Below are positions 40,507-48,581 of a stretch of 64,000 nucleotides of DNA, in pieces; positions within the stretch are counted from its first letter, which is position 1; each line of letters starts with the position of its first letter. The notes beneath the pieces are model-generated. The model did not search any database. It saw only the letters and a list, made by a program, of their open reading frames with translations, and had not been told where the DNA came from. The translations under genes and the position numbers were made by a program. The DNA is from DASYAN01 sp963727755 (GTDB lineage Bacteria; Chloroflexota; Ktedonobacteria; Ktedonobacterales; Ktedonobacteraceae). Location: contig CAVSHN010000020.1 in assembly GCA_963727755.1 (NCBI GenBank), positions 1-64,000 on the forward strand, in the 5' to 3' direction.

Positions 40507-41571
40507 TCAAACTACGAGACTTGTCAAACTATGAGCAATGCGTAGTGCTGCATCACCCTCTCCAAACAAATTATGTTGTGAACGCTTTGGCATTGGTCTA
40601 TTGACCGCATTGAGAATATCCTTTGAGCGTGCACCAACCAGGACATTCCAACCAGCCTTAACCGTTTCCATCCACTCCGTGTCTTCACGGAGCGTCACAC
40701 ACGGCACGCCAAGGAAAAAGGCCTCTTTTTGTATCCCTCCAGAGTCAGTAAGAATGCGATGGGCATTAGATTGCAATGTCAGCATATCAAAATATCCTAC
40801 TGGCTCAATCAAGTGGACGTGATCTTTCCACACAATACCGTAGCGATCTATGCAGGCACGAGTACGTGGATGAACCGGAAAGATCACTGGCATTTCCAGT
40901 TTATTTAGAGCATATGCAATCGCACACATTGCTTCAGGATTATCAGTGTTAGCAGGACGATGTACTGTTGCTAATATGTAAGATTGCGCAGCAACGTGCA
41001 ATCTTTGCAATAAGGGAGCTGCATATGTTTGCAATTTGGGCTGTATCTCGAGAAGCAGATCATACATCACATCACCCACCACTTCTACACCTCGTGTGAC
41101 CCCTTCTTGGTTCAAAATTTTACGAGCAGTTTCAGTTGGGCAAAAGAGCCGATCAGAAATGTGATCGGTAACAACGCGGTTGATCTCCTCTGGCATCATT
41201 CGGTTGAAGCTTCGGAGGCCTGCTTCTACGTGTGCAACTGGAATGTGCAATTTTGCCGCAGCTAATGCGCCTGCTAACGTCGAGTTCGTATCCCCATACA
41301 CAATCACCCAATCGAAACGCTCTTTGATAAGAACCTGTTCGATACCTTCAAGCATACGGGCAGTTTGTGCACCATGAGTGCCAGAACCACAATCCAAGTG
41401 ATGGTCAGGAGCAGGAATAGCTAGTTCTTTGAAAAACTGGGCGGACATATTGTAATCATAATGTTGGCCAGTATTGATGACCTGTTCCTCATGCTGTTGC
41501 CGAAGTGTTTTACTGACAGCAGCGACTTTGATAAATTGCGGACGAGCCCCTACAATTGATGCAATACGCAT
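40507..41571 (-). CDS. wecB: Non-hydrolysing UDP-HexNAc 2-epimerase (WecB/WbpI)
   Basis: 354 residues. Landmarks: IVGARPQFIKVAAVS at the N-terminus, NTGQHYDYNMS, VHGDTNS-like VYGDTNSTLAGALAA, HVEAGLRSFNRMMPEEINR, ATVHRPANTD, LTDSGGIQKEAFFLGVPCVT. Interconverts the gluco and manno forms at C2; in this setting, UDP-GlcNAc(3NAc)A to UDP-ManNAc(3NAc)A. Lies 18 bases from the WbpB-like gene. Frame intact. Confidence 0.9.
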   Translation of the reverse strand: MRIASIVGARPQFIKVAAVSKTLRQQHEEQVINTGQHYDYNMSAQFFKELAIPAPDHHLDCGSGTHGAQTARMLEGIEQVLIKERFDWVIVYGDTNSTLAGALAAAKLHIPVAHVEAGLRSFNRMMPEEINRVVTDHISDRLFCPTETARKILNQEGVTRGVEVVGDVMYDLLLEIQPKLQTYAAPLLQRLHVAAQSYILATVHRPANTDNPEAMCAIAYALNKLEMPVIFPVHPRTRACIDRYGIVWKDHVHLIEPVGYFDMLTLQSNAHRILTDSGGIQKEAFFLGVPCVTLREDTEWMETVKAGWNVLVGARSKDILNAVNRPMPKRSQHNLFGEGDAALRIAHSLTSLVV

Positions 41572-41589
41572 AGTCTTCCCACCTCTTGC

Positions 41590-42648
41590 TCACAGAAACC
41601 TGTCCCTTGGTTCTCCAGTACTCACCATCTGCTGTTCCACTTGTACACTTTGCTTCTCAGCCGTATGCCCATATGCAGATGCTCTTAGGCGATGAGCAAT
41701 GTGAAGAACAGCCAAACCATCCTCGCCAGTCACAGTTGGCAACGTATCTTTGCATATTGCTTCTAACACATCTTCATATTCGAGACGCAAAGGTTCCGAC
41801 TTTTGCACTTTTAGACGTGTCATAGTCCCTTCGCTTACTCCTGTCAAGCGACCCAATTCATTCCATGTTGTTGTTGTATAGTCATTCTCATAAAAGTGCA
41901 AATCTTGCGTCAGATAATTGACAAGAAACATCCCCTTTTCACCAGTGATACTCAGTTCACGTATTTTTGTCGGGGTTACCCAATTAACATCGAGAACCCC
42001 TATTGCCCCATTGGTAAAGCGAAGGAGCCCAAGCAATAAATCTTCATGGCTAGTATGCACATACTGTTGTGTTTCTGCGTAGACATGCTTAACATCTGCA
42101 TCTGCTAAATACCGCATCGCATCAATATCGTGCGTCGCAAGATCGAGCGTGACCCCCACATCACGAATACGCGGAGGGAATGGTCCAAGCCGTCTCGCAT
42201 GAAGATGGAAGAGTTGACCTAACTCATTCCTCGCTAAGCGGCGCTTTAGCTCGATAACAGCTGGGTTGAATTGCTCCACATGCCCAACAGCTAATTTCAC
42301 GTTTCGCTTATGTGCGATATCAAGGAGTATATTCGCTTCCTCAATAGTGCTCGCCATTGGTTTCTCAATAAGGACATTAATTCCCTGGTTTAGCAGATAC
42401 TCAGCCACCGTAAAATGCATATGGGTTGGGACGACAACCGCAACAAGATCAGGATGTGTCTGCTCTACCATTTGCCGATAGTCAGAATAGCCTGACACAT
42501 GAAAACGCTTTATCGCCTGATCCAAAGCTAGTTCAGAGGATTTTGCCACGCCAACGAGTTGCACTTGCTCCTCATTAAAACTCCTGAGTACGCGAAGGTG
42601 ATTTATACCCATAGAACCAGCACCCACGACTCCAACCTTTTGTTGCAT
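41590..42648 (-). CDS. wbpB: Gfo/Idh/MocA oxidoreductase (WbpB-like)
   Basis: About 352 residues from ATG 42648 (GGGAGG 10 bases upstream); an in-frame TTG at 42657 sits too close to that site. NAD-binding KVGVVGAGSMGINHLRVL, EKP motif in NVLIEKPMASTIEEA, then VGHVEQFNPAVIELKRRLA and the barrel-like C-terminal domain. WbpB oxidises C3 of UDP-GlcNAcA to the ketone that WbpE aminates. A wbpE remnant lies directly upstream, as expected if wbpE and wbpB were once adjacent. Confidence 0.85.
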   Translation of the reverse strand: MQQKVGVVGAGSMGINHLRVLRSFNEEQVQLVGVAKSSELALDQAIKRFHVSGYSDYRQMVEQTHPDLVAVVVPTHMHFTVAEYLLNQGINVLIEKPMASTIEEANILLDIAHKRNVKLAVGHVEQFNPAVIELKRRLARNELGQLFHLHARRLGPFPPRIRDVGVTLDLATHDIDAMRYLADADVKHVYAETQQYVHTSHEDLLLGLLRFTNGAIGVLDVNWVTPTKIRELSITGEKGMFLVNYLTQDLHFYENDYTTTTWNELGRLTGVSEGTMTRLKVQKSEPLRLEYEDVLEAICKDTLPTVTGEDGLAVLHIAHRLRASAYGHTAEKQSVQVEQQMVSTGEPRDRFL

Positions 42649-42750
42649 AATCTTCAAACCTCCCTTGCTACAGCTGGAGATCTTCTTCGGTTAACGCTGA
42701 ATGCATTGGTAGTGACAGCACTTGGCAAGCAGCAGTTTCATGACAAAAAA
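42572..42750 (-). repeat. wbpE-wbpB junction segment, minus-strand copy
   Basis: Inverted counterpart of 13572-13750. Here the wbpB part is intact and the wbpE part is a stub. The two copies are similar but clearly diverged, with short indels in the stub halves. Confidence 0.75.
42659..42750 (-). pseudogene. C-terminal stub of a WbpE-like aminotransferase
   Basis: Read leftwards, ETAACQVLSLPMHSALTEED corresponds to EEAARRVLSLPVHPALSKED at the end of the wbpE-type gene at 12559; a stop codon follows LQL. Homology starts abruptly near 42750 and there is no trace of the rest of the gene upstream. Confidence 0.8.
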
Positions 42751-43583
42751 ATACATGCCACTTGCTGTTTCACTTCTTTGGCATGCCTTAACAAATCTAC
42801 ATTGATGCGTTACTGACAAAACCGTTTTCTATGAATTAGAAGTCGGACACAAACTCTGCAATAGGGATCATCTAGTCCAGAAACATTCCTCAAACTACAC
42901 ACCAAATATATGTAAAAATTGTACAGGTTGTGTAGCAAGAAATTGTTATAACCCAAATTCCCTATCCTGTAAGAAAGGATACCTGCAGAGGTTAGAAATG
43001 TCAATATCAGAAAGTTATGGCTCTAGGACTTGCGGATGCTAATTTGGCTCTCACTTATGTCTAAATCTTAACCTGCTAGAGATGTTTATGGTTCAAAAAT
43101 ATGTGTGTATCAAGTATATGGTAGCTGCATATGCTCTTGTCAGACGAAATTCTTCCCCTTAGTTGGGGAATTCACAGACTCATGGTTAAGATTACTGAAC
43201 CACATTTCGTGCCTGATAGGCTTATTAGCTTATTCCTGTACACAAGATCTATCTCTCTTTAATAATTTCTTAATGTACTAAGGTACTAGCGGGGTTGTTT
43301 GTGGCAGACGTTGTCATTGGTTAGATCTGCTCTTGCATAGTCGAATGTAACCTGCGAGTAGTCTGCCCATAGAGTGTTGATAGGCTCAAAGCGCTAATTG
43401 ATGAACCAGCTTCTGGCAAGCATTGGCGATCGCATCAACACTTTCGCGGAAGACCACCCGTTTTTGGGCCACTGTGCCAACAACTAACATAGCTCATCGT
43501 GTAACAGTTGTTGTTTACAAGCACATTCTTGGTCTGCTAATGTATCCAGAGAAATCCATTCCATACTCAGGAGAGTGAAGCTT
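42751..43583. other. Intergenic region at the right edge of the polysaccharide locus
   Basis: About 830 AT-rich bases between the leftward wbpB-type operon and the rightward OmpR-type gene. It contains copy B of the short repeat at 43373-43442 and presumably promoters for both directions, but no TTGACA/TATAAT pair with normal spacing was found. No gene is supported. Confidence 0.5.
43373..43442. repeat. Short element with 9-bp inverted ends, copy B
   Basis: Same structure as 5135-5205 but inverted: AGTGTTGAT at one end, ATCAACACT at the other, shared interior. On the minus strand a 32-codon frame (MLVVGTVAQKRVVFRE, then SVDAIANACQKLVHQLAL) crosses it and ends inside, so it may be the tail of a lost gene rather than an independent element. 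Confidence 0.7.
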
Positions 43584-43973
43584 ATGACTATCCAATCAAT
43601 GGAACATCAGACCACAGCCATGCTTAACCGACAACTGGAGCATGGAGGATCCCTCCACACATGGCTACCGCTGGTAGACGGCCCCTCATGGGATGGGCAT
43701 GAGATCAAGCACAACGATGAAGCCTATGCCATCATCATCGATAACACACTCATCCTCTGCGGATCACAGGTGGAATATCAGACATTGCTACGGCTACTGC
43801 AAGAACCAATGGAGTGCGTTCCCTTTCGTGACCTCATGCCATCATTCAACTACCAACGCGATCGCGAGGCCCTTGGCAAACGGATCCAAAAGGTGCGGCG
43901 CAAACTTCCTCCTTATCTGACGATCAGATGTGAAATTGGCGAGGGATATATTCTGCGTGAGAAACTTCCTTGA
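43584..43973 (+). CDS. OmpR/PhoB-type winged-helix DNA-binding protein
   Basis: 129 residues from ATG 43584 with GGAGAG 8 bases upstream (an in-frame ATG at 43575 lies inside that spacing). Residues about 50-129 form a winged-helix domain: QVEYQTLLRLLQEPMECVPF, RDREALGKRIQKVRRKLPPY and IRCEIGEGYIL, the usual OmpR pattern with recognition helix and hairpin. No receiver domain; the N-terminal 45 residues are unique. First gene of the plus-strand replication-like module, so it may regulate it. Confidence 0.7.
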   Translation: MTIQSMEHQTTAMLNRQLEHGGSLHTWLPLVDGPSWDGHEIKHNDEAYAIIIDNTLILCGSQVEYQTLLRLLQEPMECVPFRDLMPSFNYQRDREALGKRIQKVRRKLPPYLTIRCEIGEGYILREKLP

Positions 43974-44910
43974 GCACCCCGCTTAAGACCACCCACTTAC
44001 AAGCGTGGGCAACAGCATCTCGTATATACTCTTAAGCCTGCAATTGGCAGCAGGAGGTAGTGCGCTCGCCGACCTGATCTTTGATCGCATAGTTGCCTCT
44101 TCAACAAAATTCCTTGCCAGAATATATTACATGTATTGCCTTATGATCGCATTGTTCGCTGCAGCGTGCCTACGTAGGCCAAAGCGCTGGCAGCTTTGTA
44201 CTACCAAATGAGACAGTATTTCCTCGCGTGAAAAACGGGTGAGATAACCCATCACATCATTTCTACGGAGCTGTAAAACAAGTATGAAAGGCATCCACCT
44301 GACCGAGTTTAATAGTACAGCAGTGTGGCCCTGGCGGCAAACATGCTCCTGCGGATGCGATTCCCGCATCCGCTTGCAAACCTTGGCACGTGGCCTGATG
44401 AGCGGAAAATTCGTCGTGGTATCATGCTGCTGCTGTGCGAAAAAAGGCCACTTCATGCAGGCAGAGCGTTGGCGCAGCACTTTTGACCTTGTATTTAACC
44501 ACATTGTCAGTTATAAGATAAGTGTAGAGTGTTTCCGGGCTCATGGTCAAACCGGCTGGCGGTCGTAGCCAGAGAAAGCTAGATATGGGCTATGCTCCAT
44601 ATCAGGAGTGGTGCGACAGGTCGACAACCTGTAGAGATTCTGGCGGTGGCATACTTTGCCCCGCATCTCATGCTGGTATGCTCACCAGACTTTCTTGTCG
44701 GTGCTCTGCGCGGAGAAAGACAAACGAGCGTTTTTTGTTGCGTAAAATCTCAATGTGGCATCTATTGTTGCCTTAGTGTCGTCCATTTGTTTCAAGCAAA
44801 AATCACAAAAATCATCGCATGCGCGATAGAAGGAGGTGCATCCAGATATAAGGGAGGCCCTCCTTAGCTTTTTTGGCAGAGCGCATATGCGATACTGCGG
44901 AGGAAATCCC
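43974..44910. other. Long stretch without a convincing gene
   Basis: Two open frames (44284-44568 and 44592-44867, plus strand) are Cys-rich and about 90 codons, but neither has a good ribosome binding site or a recognised motif. Near 43983-44010 short inverted stretches (CCCAC...GTGGG, CGCTT...AAGCG) follow the OmpR-type gene and could form a terminator. Confidence 0.4.
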
Positions 44911-45501
44911 ATGATGACCCAACGTTACTCATATCAACGACAGCACTATCGGCCTTCCCAACAGGAGCAGTGGCTCCAACGACAAGCTAGCGAACTCGCT
45001 CGTCGGCAAGCCGAAGTCCAAGCTGAAGAGCAATCACTTCCTCGTTTGCGAGCGCAGTGGTTCCCGGCCCAGGTCAAAGCCAGAAACCAACGCTACGCGC
45101 AGGAAATGGCTCGCATACACAAAGAGTCACAGCAACGTCAATCATCTGCACGGTTGCACAATGCCTTCTATGTCCTCAGTGGCAAAGGCAGACCACGGTC
45201 TACTCCTCATCAGGAAGAACTCTTTCTGGTGCAAACTAGAGAGCGTCTGCGCCAACAGATGCTTAAGGAGGAGGAAACGGACCTGTCGCGGATGGCCTAC
45301 CAGGAACGAATGATACGCCAGAAGCGGGCTACCCTCGATGCAGACCAGATCTGGCTCGCCAGTGAGTATCAGAGGCACCTGCAATTTGCTAAAACACAGG
45401 AACAACGGGATTGGCTTCTGACCTTGAGTCAGTGGTATCCTGCTCTGCTTTCTGCTCAGCAGCCAGTTCAGGGACAACCACCTACCACCTTTGTTCCCTA
45501 G
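44911..45501 (+). CDS. Charged coiled-coil protein of unknown function
   Basis: 196 residues from ATG 44911 with GGAGGAA upstream. Very rich in Gln, Arg and Glu, predicted mostly helical (QEQWLQRQASELARRQAEVQ; RERLRQQMLKEEETDL). No cysteine pairs, no membrane helix, no known motif. Followed by a clear terminator. The position ahead of primase and recombination genes suggests an element-encoded structural or DNA-associated protein. Confidence 0.6.
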   Translation: MMTQRYSYQRQHYRPSQQEQWLQRQASELARRQAEVQAEEQSLPRLRAQWFPAQVKARNQRYAQEMARIHKESQQRQSSARLHNAFYVLSGKGRPRSTPHQEELFLVQTRERLRQQMLKEEETDLSRMAYQERMIRQKRATLDADQIWLASEYQRHLQFAKTQEQRDWLLTLSQWYPALLSAQQPVQGQPPTTFVP

Positions 45502-45515
45502 AGGCAAAGACTGCG

Positions 45516-45553
45516 CGTTACGGTACTCTCACCGTAGCGTACGGCGGTTTTTT
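45516..45553 (+). terminator. Rho-independent terminator
   Basis: CGTTACGGT and ACCGTAGCG pair (one G-T) around a six-base loop, and a GGCGG segment leads into a run of six T at 45548-45553. Lies 15 bases after the coiled-coil gene. Confidence 0.7.
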
Positions 45554-45818
45554 CGCTCTTTCCCTGTTTGGATCGTTTCTCCATCGCTCTCATCTCGACC
45601 GGGCCATCCTTCTCGAATGACCCACTACCCCAGAGCTATCTGTCAGTGCTTCACTAACAGATCCGCTCGCAGGAGATCGAGCTGGCGGGCTTGCAAACAC
45701 TCTACAAGGGGATACTAACCAAGGACAATTATCGAGATGTCTTCCTCGATCAGGGAGGCGTTCCTGCAGCACCCTCTGGCAAAATTACTTACTCTACGAC
45801 AATGGAATAAAGCTCTCA

Positions 45819-45849
45819 AAAAGCGCTATGGCCTGCCCACAGCGCTTTT
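45819..45849 (+). terminator. AAAAGCGCT hairpin upstream of the primase gene
   Basis: AAAAGCGCT and AGCGCTTTT form a perfect 9-bp stem with a 13-base loop. Flanking A and T runs make it a possible bidirectional terminator; it could also act as an attenuator in the leader of the primase-like gene. Confidence 0.6.
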
Positions 45850-45933
45850 CCTTTGTTCGTCACATTATTCCCCCTTGCTCAGCTTCTCCTGGTCGAGGGG
45901 CTTTTTATTGGTACGAAAGGAAATGGATGCACG

Positions 45934-47088
45934 ATGACCATTAACCTGTTACAGACCAATCCACCACCCTTGCCAACGCAGGTCATGACCCGTCATGGCT
46001 ACAGGATTGTCCTGCTCTCTCAAACGGATCTTCCCGACACTGTGAGGCAAGGAGATTGGATCAGGGCCTATTGCCCGATCCACGGCAGTGACCACCAGCG
46101 TTCTCTCTCCATTAATCCCACTAATGGCTTTGGAATATGCTTCTGCTGTCAGACTACGGTATTGGTGAAAGAGTTCAATCCTACCGCGACAGCGACATTG
46201 TTACAGCGTGCCGACAAAGGGCATGCCTTTGCGCGTCCCTGCTCTGGCGCTCTCTCTCATCGCACGAGACCAAGCCTGTCATCTGACAGTCAATCTCCGT
46301 CTGCATCAGGTGTGTCAAAAGCATGGCAGGAGAAAGAGCTTGGGCTATTGCAACACTTGTATGAGCAAGGAGCCATGCGACTCGCACGATCGGAGGCCTG
46401 GGAAGCACAAGCCTATCTCGAAGCTCGTGCCATCCCAGTAGAGATCGCCATCGCTGCTGGTGTTGGTTACTTGGAGACCAAAGCGGCTGTCACCTATGGG
46501 GAAAAGCTGCTTGAGCGTTGGGAAGATCGTCTTCTCTTCCCGCTGTTGACCTTTGATCAGCAACAGCGACAGACGGCCACTGGTTTTGCAGGACGTCTGC
46601 TCTCAGCATGGCAAAGCTGTGCAGATGAGCAGGCCCACAAGCATCTTCTCACTCAAAGAGGCTTGAAACGCTGGCTCAAAACATTTCCCGCAGGTTGGTT
46701 TTGGAGCGTTCCGCTGACATCTGTCAGGATACACCCACTGATCATTGTCGAAGGTCCCTTCGATCGCCTCTCCTTACTGGCAGCAGGGTTTGATGCCACA
46801 GAAGTGGCAGCCTTGGTCGGCACGGGACTTGGGATGCCTCTGCCAACGCAGTACCTCTCAGCGGTTCTGCTCGCATTGGATAGCGACCCAGGTGGAGAAG
46901 AAGCGGCGGCACGTCTGCATGAACAACTGGAGACCCAACATCTTCCCTGTGAACGCTGCTTTCCGTCACTCGTTGGCGGAAAAGACTGGAATGAACGCTG
47001 GAGGAGATATGGCGCTGATGGACTCGATGCGCTCTATGCTCATCAGGCACTAATAGCACAGCAGACCTCATCAGGTAACTCACGCTGA
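45934..47088 (+). CDS. DnaG/CHC2-type primase-like protein with TOPRIM domain
   Basis: 384 residues from ATG 45934 (AAGGAAATGG upstream). N-terminal zinc-ribbon: YCPIHGSDHQRSLSINPTN and then CFCC, arranged as in CHC2 primases. A linker of about 60 low-complexity residues follows, then an N-terminal core-like region (AYLEARAIPVEIAIAAGVGY) and a TOPRIM fold with the Glu of IIVEGPFDRLSLLAAG and the acidic pair of LLALDSDPGGEEAA. This resembles primases of phages and plasmids, which make RNA primers for lagging-strand or element replication. No helicase domain is fused. Confidence 0.8.
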   Translation: MTINLLQTNPPPLPTQVMTRHGYRIVLLSQTDLPDTVRQGDWIRAYCPIHGSDHQRSLSINPTNGFGICFCCQTTVLVKEFNPTATATLLQRADKGHAFARPCSGALSHRTRPSLSSDSQSPSASGVSKAWQEKELGLLQHLYEQGAMRLARSEAWEAQAYLEARAIPVEIAIAAGVGYLETKAAVTYGEKLLERWEDRLLFPLLTFDQQQRQTATGFAGRLLSAWQSCADEQAHKHLLTQRGLKRWLKTFPAGWFWSVPLTSVRIHPLIIVEGPFDRLSLLAAGFDATEVAALVGTGLGMPLPTQYLSAVLLALDSDPGGEEAAARLHEQLETQHLPCERCFPSLVGGKDWNERWRRYGADGLDALYAHQALIAQQTSSGNSR

Positions 47089-47221
47089 TGATTGCTCTGT
47101 CATGTCTGGCTGCACGCGCTCCTCTGGATGAGTTTGTGCTGCTAAATAGCACAGTTTTTGCTAGCACTTGGTTGATCACCGATGATGTCGTGTTGATCAA
47201 ACTTTTACACAATAGAGAAGA

Positions 47222-47256
47222 CCTCGTTCCTCATTTTGCAACAGGATGGAACGAGG
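47222..47256 (+). terminator. Hairpin upstream of the 47286 gene
   Basis: CCTCGTTCC and GGAACGAGG form a perfect 9-bp stem around a 17-base loop; CCTTAT follows. It ends 29 bases before the start codon of the next gene. Confidence 0.55.
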
Positions 47257-47285
47257 CCTTATAGTTTGGAAAGGAAAACCTTCCC

Positions 47286-47780
47286 ATGGACGATAAGATA
47301 ACACAAAAACCGCTCACTATCAAATATACAGGCCTAGCTATTGAGTGCGGAACACTTGACATCTTGCTCAAAGCCATTGTACGTCAACCCGTGTTGCTCA
47401 TGCCACTCGAACGCACGCTTCCTCATGGCTCACAATATATACGACAATGGGCTGTGCATCTTACCGCTAGACCTTCTTCTACTAGTCCCGTCTACTATGC
47501 CACCTTTTATGCCGCAGAAGTGCTTGGGATCGCACAGACCATGAGTCTGACCTATCCCTATTACTCCCATGGCAAGACCATCTTGGCGCGAGCAAAGATC
47601 CTCAAGCTTGAGGTGATGTACCTTCTCCAGCAGGAATTGCGAGAGGATCCCCGTGTCAGCGAAGTGGTAACGTATGCTCGCTATCGTCTGCCTGATGAAT
47701 GGGTTTGGACAGCGAAAAGCGTGTCTAATCGACTCATATATCAAAATGGGCATTGGATGCTCAAGGAGGCTGAGGCATGA
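47286..47780 (+). CDS. Hypothetical protein of the replication module
   Basis: 164 residues from ATG 47286 with GGAAAGGAAAACC upstream. Mixed alpha/beta composition; segments ILLKAIVRQPVLLMPLERTL and TILARAKILKLEVMYLLQQE suggest a globular protein with a long helix. No metal or catalytic motif recognised. Its stop overlaps the radC start (ATGA), so both are translated from the same message, and a link to DNA repair or element replication is plausible. Confidence 0.6.
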   Translation: MDDKITQKPLTIKYTGLAIECGTLDILLKAIVRQPVLLMPLERTLPHGSQYIRQWAVHLTARPSSTSPVYYATFYAAEVLGIAQTMSLTYPYYSHGKTILARAKILKLEVMYLLQQELREDPRVSEVVTYARYRLPDEWVWTAKSVSNRLIYQNGHWMLKEAEA

Positions 47781-48445
47781 GCGAGCATGTCACTAAACTG
47801 CGGGAGCAATTGGTCCACTACGAGGAAGGTTTCGTAGCCATGCTTTCTGAAGTTGAACTCCTGGCACTGGTGCTGGGAGGAGGCTGTCCGAGTGAGCGAG
47901 CCTGCACACTGGCTCGACGTATCCTACAACGCTATAGCTTACGTGAGCTACGCACGATGGAGCCTCTTGCTCTCTGCACTGAGTTTCGGCTGAGCATTCA
48001 GCAGGCCCGCCGTCTGAAAATGACCTATGCCTTGGCTGAGCACATGACTCGCTTGGACGCTAGCAATTACCCGGCGATCACATGCGTCGATGATGCCGTG
48101 CGCATCCTCCGACCATTCATGGCTCACCTGGACCGCGAAGAGTTCCGTGTCCTGGTACTCACGACCAAGTACCAGCTCGTCTCCAATGTGTTGCTCTACC
48201 AGGGAACAGTCGCTGCGGCTCCGGTCAGAATGGCTGAGATCCTGCGTCAGGCCATTGTACGCAATGCTCCGGCTATCCTTGTCGCTCACAATCACCCCAG
48301 TGGGAATCCGACAGCCTCACCGGAAGATGTGGAGGTGACGTTGCAACTGGTTGAGGCCGCCAAAATCATGGATATCGAGGTGGTCGATCACATCATCATC
48401 AGCACATCTGGATTTACCAGCCTGAGAGACCGTCTGAAGTGGTAA
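47777..48445 (+). CDS. radC: RadC-like JAB/MPN protein
   Basis: 222 residues. N-terminal helix-hairpin-helix-like part (SEVELLALVLGGGCPSERAC) and C-terminal JAMM domain with NAPAILVAHNHPSGNPTASPED, where His-x-His and Asp bind zinc. Despite the historic name, RadC proteins have no proven repair role; mobile elements commonly carry them. Coupled to the upstream gene by ATGA overlap. Confidence 0.88.
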   Translation: MSEHVTKLREQLVHYEEGFVAMLSEVELLALVLGGGCPSERACTLARRILQRYSLRELRTMEPLALCTEFRLSIQQARRLKMTYALAEHMTRLDASNYPAITCVDDAVRILRPFMAHLDREEFRVLVLTTKYQLVSNVLLYQGTVAAAPVRMAEILRQAIVRNAPAILVAHNHPSGNPTASPEDVEVTLQLVEAAKIMDIEVVDHIIISTSGFTSLRDRLKW

Positions 48446-48519
48446 GGGAAGACATCTTTCCCTACAAGTGCAGAGCAGCACTTTGTACCACTCTTCCATT
48501 CACTGATTTCCATCATCTC

Positions 48520-48556
48520 CAGGGCCATCCTCATGCCGAGCATGTGGGTTGCCCTG
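48520..48556 (+). terminator. Nested hairpin upstream of the annealing-protein gene
   Basis: Outer stem CAGGGC/GCCCTG and inner stem CATGC/GCATG around a three-base loop. Ends 25 bases before the next start codon. No T-run, so attenuation or mRNA processing is as likely as termination. Confidence 0.5.
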
Positions 48557-48581
48557 CTATGTTTGTTAAGAGGAGCATCCT

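Larger units (their letters stand above)
45502..45933. other. Gap with two hairpins and no gene
   Basis: Contains the terminator at 45516-45553 and the hairpin at 45819-45849. Between them only short frames without recognisable character. Confidence 0.5.

Noticed and set aside
43983..44010. End of an IS200/IS605-type element
   Set aside because: Short hairpins resemble such ends, but no transposase fragment or matching opposite end was found nearby.
44284..44867. Two Cys-rich frames of about 90 codons
   Set aside because: No start signals, overlapping low-complexity frames on both strands and no recognisable metal-binding spacing beyond chance.
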